The notes beneath the pieces are model-generated. The model made no database searches. It was not told the DNA's origin and was given only the letters and a program-made list of their open reading frames with translations. The translations under genes and the position numbers were made by a program. A stretch of 64,000 nt of DNA from assembly GCA_020852705.1 (NCBI GenBank), contig JADZAP010000031.1:1-64000 (forward strand), given 5' to 3'. The DNA comes from Ignavibacteria bacterium. Lineage in GTDB: Bacteria; Bacteroidota; Ignavibacteria; Tepidaquicellales; OLB5. Shown in pieces: positions 35,632 through 45,251 of this stretch (positions within the stretch are counted from its first letter, which is position 1; each line of letters starts with the position of its first letter).

Positions 35632-38586
35632 TCAAATCCTTTCTTTATATTTAAGTTCTTTAAATAATATTTTAAAGCATGTGCCGTTATCTTTATTAAC
35701 TTCAATATCACCATCAAGCTGTTTTACAAGTGTATCAATTAACTGCATGCCCAGTGTATCATTATTATCAAATTCAACATTTCCTGGAATTCCAACACCA
35801 TTATCCGATACTTCAAGCAGCAGGTTATCATTGTAACGATGCAAATTTAACTCTATTTTTCCGTTATATCCATCCGGGAATGCATGCTTTAAAATATTAT
35901 TAATTAGCTCATTAACAATGAGCCCGCATGGAATAGCAGTATCAATTGTAACGTAAATTGTTTCAGCATTCAAATAAAATTCAACTTTAGAAGCACCAAT
36001 TTTGTAAGCTTTTATCAACTGATTGACAAGTTCTTTTAAATAACTGTTAAGATCAATATGTGAAATATCCTGAGATTTATAAAGTTTTTCATGGATAAGT
36101 GCCATAGTTTCAACCCGAGAGCGGCTTTTATTGAAAATATCAGCATCATTTGGATCAATAACAAATTTTGACTGCAATTTAAGAAGACTAATAATTATCT
36201 GCAGGTTATTTTTTACTCTGTGATGAATTTCTTTAAGAAGTAATTCTTTTTCTTTTAAAGATCTTTGTGTAATTTCTTCAGCTAATTTTCTTGCTGTTAT
36301 ATCTGCTGAAACACCTAGAACCTGTATATTTCCGTTACTGCGTTTAAGAGGGACTTTTATAGTTTGATACCATTTAGTTTCACCTGTAACAGAATTAGTA
36401 ACTTTTTCTTCGGGAATAAATATTGGTTTTTTGCCTGAAATTACTTCTCTATCTGCAGCAAGAAAATTTTCAAGTTCTTCTGTATTATTGTTAAAATTTG
36501 CATCTGTTTTTCCAATTAAGTCTTCAGCAGTAGTGCCATAATTTGCAGCAACAGCTTTATTTACCATTGTAAATTTTCCGTCCCAATCTTTAGCAAACAG
36601 AAAATTGGGATCAGTATCAATAACAGTTCTTAAAAATTCACCTTGCTGCATAAGCATTTCTTCAGCATGCCTCTTTTCTGTAATATCCTGCAATGTTCCA
36701 ATTATTGCTGTCTTTTTATCATATAACATTGTTGAACCCTTTACTTCTACATAAATTTCTTTACCTTGTTTTGTAATGCCTTTAAATACGTATTGTATAG
36801 TTTTTATTTCATTATCAATTCTTTTTCTGATATTTTCAAGAACAAAATCCTGATTATCTTTTGCAACTATTTTCCAAGTTGACATTCCGGTCATTTCACC
36901 GCGATTATACCCGAATATTTCTTCATATTTTGGGTTTACATAAATATATTTATCACCATCTAAAATATAAATACCAACAAGGGCACTTTCAACCAAAGTG
37001 CGGAATTTTTCTTCTGCATCAATAATTATACTTTCAGCTTTTGCCCTTTCATTAATTTCTTCTTTAAGTTTATTATTTGCAGCTTTAATCTCACCTGTTC
37101 GCATATCAACAAGTTCTTCTAGATGGCTGCTGTATTTGTGCAGTTCCTGCTCAAGTTGTTTACGTGTAGTTATATCAAAAGCTGAACCTAATATTTCAAC
37201 CGGTTTCCCTTTTGTATCTCTTGAAAATACTACTTCATGGCTTCTGAACCACCTATATTTACCGTCAGCATTTTTTATCCTGTATTCAAAATCAATTATT
37301 TCATTATCTTTAATTTCTAAATACCTGCTTAAATTATTGCGTAGCTTTCTATAATCATCAGGATGAATAAATTCTTCAAAAAATGATTTTTTATCTGATA
37401 GAATCTCAGCGGGACTATAACCTAATAATTCTGCAATTTTAAAGTTGGCAAATGTCATTTGCGGTCCATTAAGATTGTATATATATAAAATTGCTGGAAT
37501 TGATTCTGCGATTCTTTTTATAAACTTTTGACTGTTAAGAAGCTCATTTTCTGCCTTTTTGCGTTCGGCTATATTTCTAAAAACCATTACTACGCCAATA
37601 ATTTCATTTTCGTTATTAATTATTGGAGCTGCACTGTCATCAATTGGGATTTCTTCATTATTTTTCTGAATAAGTATTGTATTATCTTCAATATTTATAA
37701 CATTTCCAGACTTAACAACTTCCTGAACAAGATCCATCGTTTTTCTTCCTGTATCATGGTTATATATATTAAATACATGATCAATAACCATACCTTTAGC
37801 TTCAGCACTCATCCAGCCTGTTAGTTCTTCAGCTTTTTTGTTAATGAAAAGAATTTCACCTATTTTACTGGTTACTATAACTGCATCTCCAATGCTTTCT
37901 AGCGTTGTAGCGAGCCAATTTCTGCTCTCCTCTAAAGAAATCTCAGCAGTTCTCCCTCTGTTTACACTTCTGTTAAGCAGAAAAATAGCAAGAATTAATA
38001 ATGTGAATGCTATAATATTGCCTATAATAAGGTGTAAGAGAGTATAATTTGAAGATCGTTCAGCTTCTGTTAATCGTGCATTAATTACATTATTTTCATT
38101 TTTTTGAATTGATTCAATCAGCTTTTTTATTCTTTCTAATGTAAGTTTTTCTTTACGGACAATTTCTATCTGTAAATTCGGATTTTTATCTTTTTCATCC
38201 TGAAGTTTTATTGCTTCATCAAGCAAATTTCTGCGGCTTAATATAAATAACTGTAAAGTATCCAGCTGAAGTTTTTCATTTGAATTGGTAATATAAATTT
38301 TTAGATCGTTAAAAACACTATCAGTTGATTTTATAGAAGGATAATATGCATCAAGGAATTCATTATTATTTGTAATTAAATAACCACGGCGATTGGTTTC
38401 ACTTTCAACAATACTGGCATAAAGCTTTTCTGATTTCTCTAATATTTTTAAAGATTTGTTAATGGTTATTTCATCTTCAAAATGAAAACGAATGTTAAGA
38501 TATATCACAATATTAACAGCTACTAATATCAGTAAAGCTAATAAAAAGCCAAAATTAATATATTTTTTTTCAGGTATTCCCTTCAA
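35632..38586 (-). CDS. CHASE3-PAS hybrid sensor histidine kinase (HisKA_2 type)
   Basis: A 984-residue sensor kinase. It has a helix at 13-33, a CHASE3-like extracellular part (ETNRRGYLITNNNEFLDAY) and a helix near 185-205, then four PAS domains (about 225-340, 350-475, 525-640, 650-770). The kinase core follows: the H box KEIHHRVKNNLQIIISLLKLQS with the phosphorylated His near residue 795, and a HATPase domain with NELINNILKHAF, DNGVGIP and GMQLIDTLVKQLDG. No receiver domain is fused and no response regulator is in the window. Start is TTG at 38586, with no visible ribosome-binding site. Ligand unknown. Confidence 0.92.
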   Translation of the reverse strand: MKGIPEKKYINFGFLLALLILVAVNIVIYLNIRFHFEDEITINKSLKILEKSEKLYASIVESETNRRGYLITNNNEFLDAYYPSIKSTDSVFNDLKIYITNSNEKLQLDTLQLFILSRRNLLDEAIKLQDEKDKNPNLQIEIVRKEKLTLERIKKLIESIQKNENNVINARLTEAERSSNYTLLHLIIGNIIAFTLLILAIFLLNRSVNRGRTAEISLEESRNWLATTLESIGDAVIVTSKIGEILFINKKAEELTGWMSAEAKGMVIDHVFNIYNHDTGRKTMDLVQEVVKSGNVINIEDNTILIQKNNEEIPIDDSAAPIINNENEIIGVVMVFRNIAERKKAENELLNSQKFIKRIAESIPAILYIYNLNGPQMTFANFKIAELLGYSPAEILSDKKSFFEEFIHPDDYRKLRNNLSRYLEIKDNEIIDFEYRIKNADGKYRWFRSHEVVFSRDTKGKPVEILGSAFDITTRKQLEQELHKYSSHLEELVDMRTGEIKAANNKLKEEINERAKAESIIIDAEEKFRTLVESALVGIYILDGDKYIYVNPKYEEIFGYNRGEMTGMSTWKIVAKDNQDFVLENIRKRIDNEIKTIQYVFKGITKQGKEIYVEVKGSTMLYDKKTAIIGTLQDITEKRHAEEMLMQQGEFLRTVIDTDPNFLFAKDWDGKFTMVNKAVAANYGTTAEDLIGKTDANFNNNTEELENFLAADREVISGKKPIFIPEEKVTNSVTGETKWYQTIKVPLKRSNGNIQVLGVSADITARKLAEEITQRSLKEKELLLKEIHHRVKNNLQIIISLLKLQSKFVIDPNDADIFNKSRSRVETMALIHEKLYKSQDISHIDLNSYLKELVNQLIKAYKIGASKVEFYLNAETIYVTIDTAIPCGLIVNELINNILKHAFPDGYNGKIELNLHRYNDNLLLEVSDNGVGIPGNVEFDNNDTLGMQLIDTLVKQLDGDIEVNKDNGTCFKILFKELKYKERI

Positions 38587-38792
38587 ATTAAAATAATAAT
38601 ATTAAATACAAATCAAATTAATTTTAAGTTAAACATTAAAATTTAATAGATAAATACACAAAAACCAGCATTATAAAAAAATAATGCCGTAAAGCGGTTA
38701 ATTGTTTGATAAATATGATATTTATTTATAAGTTAGGGCTACTAAACTTAGTAAAAGTAGGTACAATATTTATATAAATAAGTGAAACTGAG

Positions 38793-40310
38793 CTAATTAA
38801 AATTTAAATATTCTTTTAAACCTTGCTTGCCGCCTTCTCTGCCAAATCCGCTTTCTTTATATCCTCCAAATGGAGAAGCAGGATTAAATTTATTAAAAGT
38901 ATTAGACCAAATTACACCCGCTTTTATGCTGCTAACCATTTTAAATATTTTAGAGCCTTTATCACTCCATATCCCCGCTGAAAGTCCGTATTGAGTATTA
39001 TTTGCCTTTTCAATAGCTTCTTTTGGAGTTCTGAAAGTTAACACAGAAAGAACAGGACCAAAAATTTCTTCTTGGGCAATTCTATTAGCTTGAGCAACAT
39101 TTGTAAAGAATGTAGGTTTAAACCAGTATCCTTTATCCGGTAAAGAGCACTCCGGCTGGTATAAAGTACAGCCTTCGTTAATTCCGCTATTAACCAGCTC
39201 TGTGATTTTTTTAAGCTGCATTTTTGAATTTATAGCTCCAACATCAGTATTTTTATCAAGTGGGTTACCTACTCTTAAACTTTTTAATCTGTGTTTTAAC
39301 TTTTTAACAACTTCATTTTTAATACTTTCCTGAACATAAAGTCTAGAACCGGCACAACACACATGACCTTGATTAAAATATATACCATTGATAATTCCTT
39401 CAACAGCCTGATCAATAGGTGCATCCTCAAAAATAATATTAGCTGCTTTTCCGCCAAGTTCTAGAGTAATCTTTTTATCAGTACCTGCAGTAGATTTCAT
39501 AATAAGTTTGCCAACTTCTGTTGAACCTGTAAAAGCAATCTTTTTAACTTTTGGATGATTTACAATTGCCTCCCCTGTATCTCCTGCCCCGCTGATAATA
39601 TTAACAACGCCATCAGGTAAGCTGGCTTCTTTAATAACCTCAGCTAGTTTGTATAAAGTTAATGGTGTTGTTTCAGCTGATTTTATTACAACAGTATTTC
39701 CGCAGGCAAGTGCGGGTGCAATTTTCCATGCAGCCATAAGAAGCGGAAAGTTCCAAGGAATAATTTGACCAACAACTCCAATTGGTGAAATATTAACATT
39801 AGGAAAAGCAAGATTCAGTTTATCAGCCCATCCGGCATAATAAAAGAAATGGGCAATGGCAAGTGGGATGTCTATTAATTTAGATTCTTTAATTGGCTTA
39901 CCGCCATCCATTGACTCAATAACAGCAAATTCTCTTGCTTTTTCCTGCATTATCCTTGCAATTCTGAAAATATATTTAGCTCTTTCTTTAGGCGATGTTT
40001 TTGACCAAACCCTGTTATAAGCTTTTTCAGCAGCTAAAACTGCCCGATGCACATCGCTTTTTGAAGCAACAGCAACTTCAGCAAGTTTTTCTTCTGTAGC
40101 AGGATTAATTGTTTCAAAATATTTTTTTGATTTAACGTTTTTTCCGCCTATAAAAAGATCATAGCTTGGCTTGAGATGAATATGATCCTTAGCTTCAATT
40201 GATTTAGCATACTCCCACACAAAATTTCTTTTTTTTGGATTTTGCGTTGAATGATTAAAGCTGCCGTTTGAACGGCTCAAGATAGCTGTTGATTTTTCTC
40301 TGAATATCAT
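38793..40310 (-). CDS. Aldehyde dehydrogenase of the deoC-linked type
   Basis: A 505-residue active-looking aldehyde dehydrogenase with an N-terminal extension of about 50 residues. That extension, FVWEYAKSIEAKDHIHLKPSYDLFIGG, matches the deoC-linked enzymes I recall from actinobacteria. Catalytic parts are complete: the base in ITLELGGKAA and the nucleophile in NQGHVCCAGSR, plus EEIFGPVLSV and FGGYKESGFGREG. Together with DeoC (41350-42264), which makes acetaldehyde and glyceraldehyde-3-phosphate from deoxyribose-5-phosphate, it could oxidise the acetaldehyde. Its truncated partner is at 33329-34210. Confidence 0.9.
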   Translation of the reverse strand: MIFREKSTAILSRSNGSFNHSTQNPKKRNFVWEYAKSIEAKDHIHLKPSYDLFIGGKNVKSKKYFETINPATEEKLAEVAVASKSDVHRAVLAAEKAYNRVWSKTSPKERAKYIFRIARIMQEKAREFAVIESMDGGKPIKESKLIDIPLAIAHFFYYAGWADKLNLAFPNVNISPIGVVGQIIPWNFPLLMAAWKIAPALACGNTVVIKSAETTPLTLYKLAEVIKEASLPDGVVNIISGAGDTGEAIVNHPKVKKIAFTGSTEVGKLIMKSTAGTDKKITLELGGKAANIIFEDAPIDQAVEGIINGIYFNQGHVCCAGSRLYVQESIKNEVVKKLKHRLKSLRVGNPLDKNTDVGAINSKMQLKKITELVNSGINEGCTLYQPECSLPDKGYWFKPTFFTNVAQANRIAQEEIFGPVLSVLTFRTPKEAIEKANNTQYGLSAGIWSDKGSKIFKMVSSIKAGVIWSNTFNKFNPASPFGGYKESGFGREGGKQGLKEYLNFN

Positions 40311-40349
40311 AGTTTAATACAATAAAATAAAAAGCAGAACAAAAGTTAG

Positions 40350-40556
40350 TTAAAACGGTTCTCCCGAACCTGTTGAGTTATCTGAACTTTGGTTTTCCTC
40401 ACCGCAGCTCTCGCCATTTGATTCTACAAATTTTTTAATGGCTTCAAAATGTTCTAAAATCATTTTTGCTTTACCCAATCCGAATGAAAATGGGTACTTT
40501 GTTCCAGGATTTAAACAAATAAGTTTGTTACCTTTGTATTCTGATAGTTCAGGCAT
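40350..40556 (-). CDS. Small 68-residue protein of the deoC-ALDH operon
   Basis: Opening MPELSEYKGNKLICLNPGTKYPFSFGLGKAKMILEHFEAI is followed by an acidic, Ser/Asn-rich tail (ESCGEENQSSDNSTGSGEPF). I recall a similar conserved small protein in related genomes but no function. It lies between the lipoprotein gene and the aldehyde dehydrogenase gene with short gaps (27 and 39 bp), so it is likely in the same transcript. A helix with FGLGKAKMIL is the only secondary structure I would infer. Confidence 0.65.
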   Translation of the reverse strand: MPELSEYKGNKLICLNPGTKYPFSFGLGKAKMILEHFEAIKKFVESNGESCGEENQSSDNSTGSGEPF

Positions 40557-40583
40557 ATTAAATAATTTAGTTAGTTAATGTTA

Positions 40584-41357
40584 TTAATATAAATAATTTT
40601 TATCATCTTTTAAATAACTATATGTATCATTTGCAAGTTTAATCAAATATTCTAACGTTTCCAACTTATTATCACATTTATAATTCTTGTAAAAATACTC
40701 TTCTGAATCTTCGTCATTTCCTGTTATTTTATTGCAAATAAAAACATTTTCAAAAAACACCTTATAGTTATAGTCATCACATGCATCGCCGTTTTTAAAA
40801 TACACATCCAGGTTTTCGGTGATACTTTTTAGATCTGGTGCTAGCTGATTTTTAGATTTCTTATCTAATTTTGGAAGCACGAGTTTGTTATCTTTATATT
40901 CCAAAAACCATGAATACCAAAGCCCCATAACAGCAGGTGATAATCTCTGATTCACAAGTATCCTCCTGTGCTTTGATGTGGTTGTATCAAGATACCCATT
41001 CTGGATCATATATACGGGCTTTTCGCTCCGTTTAATATCAAAAAAATAAAGATCCTGAAAAATATATGGAGATGCTCCACCTGAACAGTATAACAGGAGT
41101 TCTTTGGAACCATCACTGTTAAGATCCATCTCATCATGACCAATATAATCACTGAAGGTACTATCTATTGAATAAAGCTCTGCACCATTTTTACTGATAC
41201 TTATAACACCTGTAAAAAAATTTTTGGGGTTATAACTTAATTTAATATCAAGGTCATAATACCGGATTGATTTAGTTTTAATATTGTCTCCTTGACAATT
41301 AACCGAAATAATTAAACCTAATATTGCTGTTGTAAAAACAATATATTTTTTAATCAT
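40584..41357 (-). CDS. Lipoprotein of unknown function
   Basis: A 257-residue protein with a lipoprotein signal: hydrophobic TAILGLIISVN followed by Cys near residue 21. The mature part contains a DLNSDGSKELLLYCSGG segment like FG-GAP/integrin-like calcium loops, then GLWYSWFLEYKDNKLVLP. The C-terminal part is charged, with Asp/Glu/Lys-rich repeats. No recognised family. Its ATG overlaps the deoC end by 8 bp, so it is translated with deoC, an unusual partner for a cytoplasmic aldolase. Confidence 0.7.
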   Translation of the reverse strand: MIKKYIVFTTAILGLIISVNCQGDNIKTKSIRYYDLDIKLSYNPKNFFTGVISISKNGAELYSIDSTFSDYIGHDEMDLNSDGSKELLLYCSGGASPYIFQDLYFFDIKRSEKPVYMIQNGYLDTTTSKHRRILVNQRLSPAVMGLWYSWFLEYKDNKLVLPKLDKKSKNQLAPDLKSITENLDVYFKNGDACDDYNYKVFFENVFICNKITGNDEDSEEYFYKNYKCDNKLETLEYLIKLANDTYSYLKDDKNYLY

Positions 41358-42264
41358 TTGAGAAATAATCAGCGGATTGATAAAATCCTGTCTGTTCTTT
41401 TTGAAACTGCATTAGTAAATCATTCAGAAGTGTTGATGCACCAATCCTGAAATAGTTAGGTGATAACCAAGTATCGCCAAGTGTTTCTTTAACAAGACAA
41501 AGGTATGCAATAGCATCTTTTGTAGTTCTTATGCCTCCGGCAGGTTTCATTCCGATAATTTTACCGGTTTCATTATAGAAATCACGAATTGCCTCGAGCA
41601 TAACAAGAGTAACTGGAAGTGTTGCTGCCGGCTGAACTTTACCGGTCGATGTTTTAATAAAATCAGCACCTGCCAGCATTGCAATAATACTTGCTTTTCT
41701 AACATTATCAAAAGTTTCTAACTCACCCGTTTCTAAAATGACTTTTAAATGAGCCTCACCGCAAGCATCTTTAACAGCAGAAATTTCATCAAAAACGTAT
41801 TTATAATTACCGTCAAGAAACTCACCTCTGCTAATAACCATATCAACTTCATCAGCGCCATTTTTAACTACAAGTTTTACCTCTTCAATTTTAAGTTTTA
41901 AAGGCATCTGTCCGCCCGGAAAACCTGTTGCAACTGATGCTACTTTTACACCGCTCCCATCAAGTACTTTTTTGGCAACTTTAACAAGATTAGGATAGAC
42001 ACAAACAGCAGCAACATGCGGAAAATCATAATTTCCTTTAATAGGTTTTACTGCTTTATGACACATAGCAAGCACTTTGCCTTCGGTATCTTTTCCTTCA
42101 AGGGTCGTTAAATCTATCATACTTGCAGCTAGTTTAATTGCCTGCACTTTGCTATTTTTTTTAATACTTCTTGATGCTAATGAGGCTGCACGTTCTTTTG
42201 CCCCGATTTCATCAACTGAAAGGTGAAATGAATCAATACTAGTTAAAAGTGAATTTACATTCAT
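41350..42264 (-). CDS. deoC: Deoxyribose-phosphate aldolase
   Basis: DeoC splits 2-deoxyribose-5-phosphate into acetaldehyde and glyceraldehyde-3-phosphate in deoxynucleoside degradation. The 304-residue enzyme shows the Schiff-base Lys in GADFIKTSTGKV, VAAVCVYPNLV at the start of the barrel, DEVDMVISRGEFLDG and the final KPAGGIRTTKDA. It is longer than E. coli DeoC, as in eukaryotic and actinobacterial types. It is the first gene of a minus-strand operon with a lipoprotein, a 68-residue protein and an aldehyde dehydrogenase. Confidence 0.95.
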   Translation of the reverse strand: MNVNSLLTSIDSFHLSVDEIGAKERAASLASRSIKKNSKVQAIKLAASMIDLTTLEGKDTEGKVLAMCHKAVKPIKGNYDFPHVAAVCVYPNLVKVAKKVLDGSGVKVASVATGFPGGQMPLKLKIEEVKLVVKNGADEVDMVISRGEFLDGNYKYVFDEISAVKDACGEAHLKVILETGELETFDNVRKASIIAMLAGADFIKTSTGKVQPAATLPVTLVMLEAIRDFYNETGKIIGMKPAGGIRTTKDAIAYLCLVKETLGDTWLSPNYFRIGASTLLNDLLMQFQKEQTGFYQSADYFSND

Positions 42265-42335
42265 AATTTTACTAAATTAATCATATATTTATTTAATTAA
42301 AACTTAATAATTTTATAAGCAAAATTCAAAATCGA

Positions 42336-42356
42336 ATTGAAATCGTTTATTTCAAT
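42336..42356. promoter_or_regulatory. Inverted repeat in the deoC / S9 peptidase divergent region
   Basis: ATTGAAAT (42336-42343) and ATTTCAAT (42349-42356) form a perfect 8-bp inverted repeat with 5 nt between, about 72 bp before deoC. It may be an operator for the deoC operon or the peptidase gene; AT richness makes a chance match possible. Confidence 0.3.
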
Positions 42357-42462
42357 CGCAAGCATTCATTATTTTGTGGATTATAACTAAATATTTTAAA
42401 TATTATCTTTATAAGCAGATTTCAATTTTCAATATATTTTAAAACACATTTACCTAAAACCA

Positions 42463-44310
42463 ATGAAACCTGAAAAAAGTAAAAAAATTAACAAAATCAC
42501 CACTTCTGCAATAAAATCAAATAAAATTTCCCAATATTTTGCAATTAGAGCAATAACCGGAGCATCACTTTCTCCTGACAGCAAAAAAATTGCATATATT
42601 ACTAATACTAATGGACTCCCTAATATTTGGACAATACCAATTGAGGGAGGCTGGGCTAATCAGGTAACTATTGAAGATAATGCAGTATTTTCATTGTTGT
42701 ATTCGCCAAAAGGCAACAGAATTGTTTTCACAAAAGATTTGAACGGAGATGAAAATCATCAGATATTTATTATTTCGGATAAAGGAGGTGAACCGGTTTA
42801 TTTAACACCTTCTCATTTTGGCAGTCAAATAACCTTATGCAGTTTCAATAAAAAGGGAGACAAATTACTCTTTAGCTCTAACAAAAGAGACGAAAGATTT
42901 TTTGATACATATATTACAGATTTAAATACAAATACCGAGGAAATGATATATGAATATAATGAGCCATATCCATTTAATGCAGTTGCATGGTCTGAAAATG
43001 AAAAATATATTCTTTTTCAGAAATTTTACAGTAATTCAAACCAAGACCTGATTATATATGATACTTCTTTAAAAACCTTTACAAATTTTACACAACATAC
43101 AGGCGGTATATTAAATTCGTACGGAAGCTTTGATAAAAAATCTAATAAAGTATATTTTCTTTCTGATTATGAAAGAGAGTTTAATGGATTGGCATATTAT
43201 AATATTAAATCAGGAAAATTAAGCTGGGAGCAGCTTGAAAACTGGGATATTACCAATTATTCACTTTCAAAAGATAATAAAAAGATACTTTATTCTGTAA
43301 ATGAAAGCGGAACTACAAAACTGAAATTAAAAAACCTGAAAACAGGCAAAATAAAATCACTTAAAATTCCAAAAGGTAATTGTTCATATTTTGAATTTAC
43401 AAAAAATAGTGAAAAGGTTGTATTGGTATTAGATTCACCGCAAAACCCAAATGATATTTATATTTATGACCTGAAGAAAAACAAAATAAAACAAATTACT
43501 TTTTCAATGATAGGAGGTATTCCAAAAAATAATTTTGTAATACCGGAAAATATAAAATATAACAGTTTTGACGGACTTGAAATTAACGGATTTATGTACC
43601 TTCCAAAAGGGATTAAAAAGGACGGTACAAATCCGGCAATAGTATGGCCTCATGGGGGACCTGAATGGCAGGAAAAAAATCTGTTTAATAAATATTTCCA
43701 AATATTAACAAACAGAGGATATATTGTAATTGCTCCGAATTTCAGAGGGAGTACAGGATACGGAAAATCTTTCCAGAAAATGATATACAGAGATTGGGGC
43801 GGCAACGAGTTTAAAGATGTACTTGGTGCTTATGAATACATTGTGAAAAGCGGATATGCAGATAAAAATAAAATTGCAGTTGCAGGAGGAAGTTTTGGAG
43901 GATTTATGTCATTAACTTGTGCGACAAGAGCACCTGAAAGGTGGAAATGTGCAGTGGATATATTTGGTCCTTCTAATCTTGTAACATTCTGCAATTCAGT
44001 GCCTGAGCACTGGAAACCGGGAGTTGCTGAGCTTGTAGGTGATGGTGTTAAAGACAGGGAATTTTTATTAGAACGCTCACCAATTAGTTACATAACCAAT
44101 ATTACAGCCCCCCTATTAATAATTCAGGGTAAAAACGATCCGCGTGTTGTACAAACCGAAAGCGACCAGATTGCTGAAAAATTAAAAGAGCTAAACAAAG
44201 ATGTAGAATATTATGTACTTGATGATGAGGGACACGGATTTAGTAAGGTTTCAAATCAGATAAGAGTGTGGAATTTAATATGTGAATTTCTTGACAAACA
44301 TTTAAAATAA
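42463..44310 (+). CDS. S9-family serine peptidase (acylaminoacyl/dipeptidyl-peptidase type)
   Basis: A 615-residue prolyl-oligopeptidase-clan enzyme. The N-terminal part (about 20-360) is a TolB/WD-like beta-propeller (SPDSKKIAYITNTNG and similar repeats). The C-terminal alpha/beta-hydrolase has the catalytic Ser in GGSFGGF near residue 487, Asp in GKNDPRV near 567 and His in DEGHGF near 599. No signal peptide is seen, so it should act in the cytoplasm. The start carries a Lys-rich leader. It cleaves dipeptides or acylated residues from oligopeptides; the exact preference is not decidable here. folD follows 16 bp downstream. Confidence 0.92.
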   Translation: MKPEKSKKINKITTSAIKSNKISQYFAIRAITGASLSPDSKKIAYITNTNGLPNIWTIPIEGGWANQVTIEDNAVFSLLYSPKGNRIVFTKDLNGDENHQIFIISDKGGEPVYLTPSHFGSQITLCSFNKKGDKLLFSSNKRDERFFDTYITDLNTNTEEMIYEYNEPYPFNAVAWSENEKYILFQKFYSNSNQDLIIYDTSLKTFTNFTQHTGGILNSYGSFDKKSNKVYFLSDYEREFNGLAYYNIKSGKLSWEQLENWDITNYSLSKDNKKILYSVNESGTTKLKLKNLKTGKIKSLKIPKGNCSYFEFTKNSEKVVLVLDSPQNPNDIYIYDLKKNKIKQITFSMIGGIPKNNFVIPENIKYNSFDGLEINGFMYLPKGIKKDGTNPAIVWPHGGPEWQEKNLFNKYFQILTNRGYIVIAPNFRGSTGYGKSFQKMIYRDWGGNEFKDVLGAYEYIVKSGYADKNKIAVAGGSFGGFMSLTCATRAPERWKCAVDIFGPSNLVTFCNSVPEHWKPGVAELVGDGVKDREFLLERSPISYITNITAPLLIIQGKNDPRVVQTESDQIAEKLKELNKDVEYYVLDDEGHGFSKVSNQIRVWNLICEFLDKHLK

Positions 44311-44326
44311 CAGGGAAAACTTAATA

Positions 44327-45244
44327 TTGGCAATAAAGAAAAAAAATACAGTTTCAAAAAATACTGAACCAGCAAAAATAATAGACGGAAAAGTAATTGC
44401 AAATCACATTACAGATGAAATAAAAAGATTATTGAAGATAAACAATACAATAAAGCCGGGGCTTGCATTAATATTAGTAGGCAGCAATCCTGCAAGTGAG
44501 ATATATGTCAGAATGAAGGAAAAAAAATGTGCAGAACTCGGATTTTATTCAGTTATAAACAAAATTTCAGAAAAAGTTTCAGAAATGGAACTACTGGCTC
44601 ATATCAGAGCTTATAATAACAGCTCAAAGATACACGGCATACTTATTCAGCTTCCCCTGCCAAAACATATTAACGAAAGGAAAGTACTTGAGGCAGTTGA
44701 TTTCAGGAAAGATGTTGATGGTTTTCATCCTATGAATGCCGGAAGACTGTTGATTGGTGAAAAATGTTTTATCCCCTGCACACCTGCCGGAATATTTGAA
44801 TTAATAAAGAGGTATAACGTTGAAACATCCGGTAAATATGCTGTTGTGATAGGAAGAAGCAACATAGTTGGAAAACCTATTGCAAATTTATTATTACAGA
44901 AAACCAAAGGGGCAAATTGTACTGTTTCAATTACTCATAGCGGTACAGCAAATATTACTGAATTCACAAAAAATGCTGATATTATTGTTGCAGCTTTGGG
45001 CAAACCGGAATTTTTGAAAGCTAATATGATTAAAGAAGGTGTGGTAATAATTGATGTTGGAATTAACAGGATTGAAGATTCTAATTCCCCAAAGGGATAT
45101 AAGGTAGTTGGAGATGTTGATTTTAAAAGCTGCAGTAAAAAAGCATCAATGATTACACCTGTTCCCGGAGGAGTTGGTCCGATGACTATTGCAATGCTCA
45201 TGAAAAATACGCTTGATTCTGCATTAAAGAAAATCTACAATTAA
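44327..45244 (+). CDS. folD: Bifunctional methylenetetrahydrofolate dehydrogenase/cyclohydrolase
   Basis: FolD interconverts methylene-, methenyl- and formyl-tetrahydrofolate. Of its 305 residues the first ~15 are an AT-rich leader before AKIIDGKVIANHITDEI. The substrate and cofactor sites are visible: YVRMKEKKCAELGF with the catalytic Lys, IQLPLPKH, DVDGFHPMNAGRL, PCTPAGIFELIKRY, VIGRSNIVGKPIANLL and PVPGGVGPMTIAML. Start is TTG at 44327 behind AGGGAA. It is between the S9 peptidase and prmA in a close plus-strand run. Confidence 0.95.
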   Translation: MAIKKKNTVSKNTEPAKIIDGKVIANHITDEIKRLLKINNTIKPGLALILVGSNPASEIYVRMKEKKCAELGFYSVINKISEKVSEMELLAHIRAYNNSSKIHGILIQLPLPKHINERKVLEAVDFRKDVDGFHPMNAGRLLIGEKCFIPCTPAGIFELIKRYNVETSGKYAVVIGRSNIVGKPIANLLLQKTKGANCTVSITHSGTANITEFTKNADIIVAALGKPEFLKANMIKEGVVIIDVGINRIEDSNSPKGYKVVGDVDFKSCSKKASMITPVPGGVGPMTIAMLMKNTLDSALKKIYN

Positions 45245-45251
45245 TCTATGA

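Noticed and set aside
38668-38687. Hairpin GCATTAT-AAAAAA-ATAATGC before the histidine kinase gene
   Set aside because: Only a 7-bp A/T-rich stem without a T run on either strand; expected by chance in such sequence.
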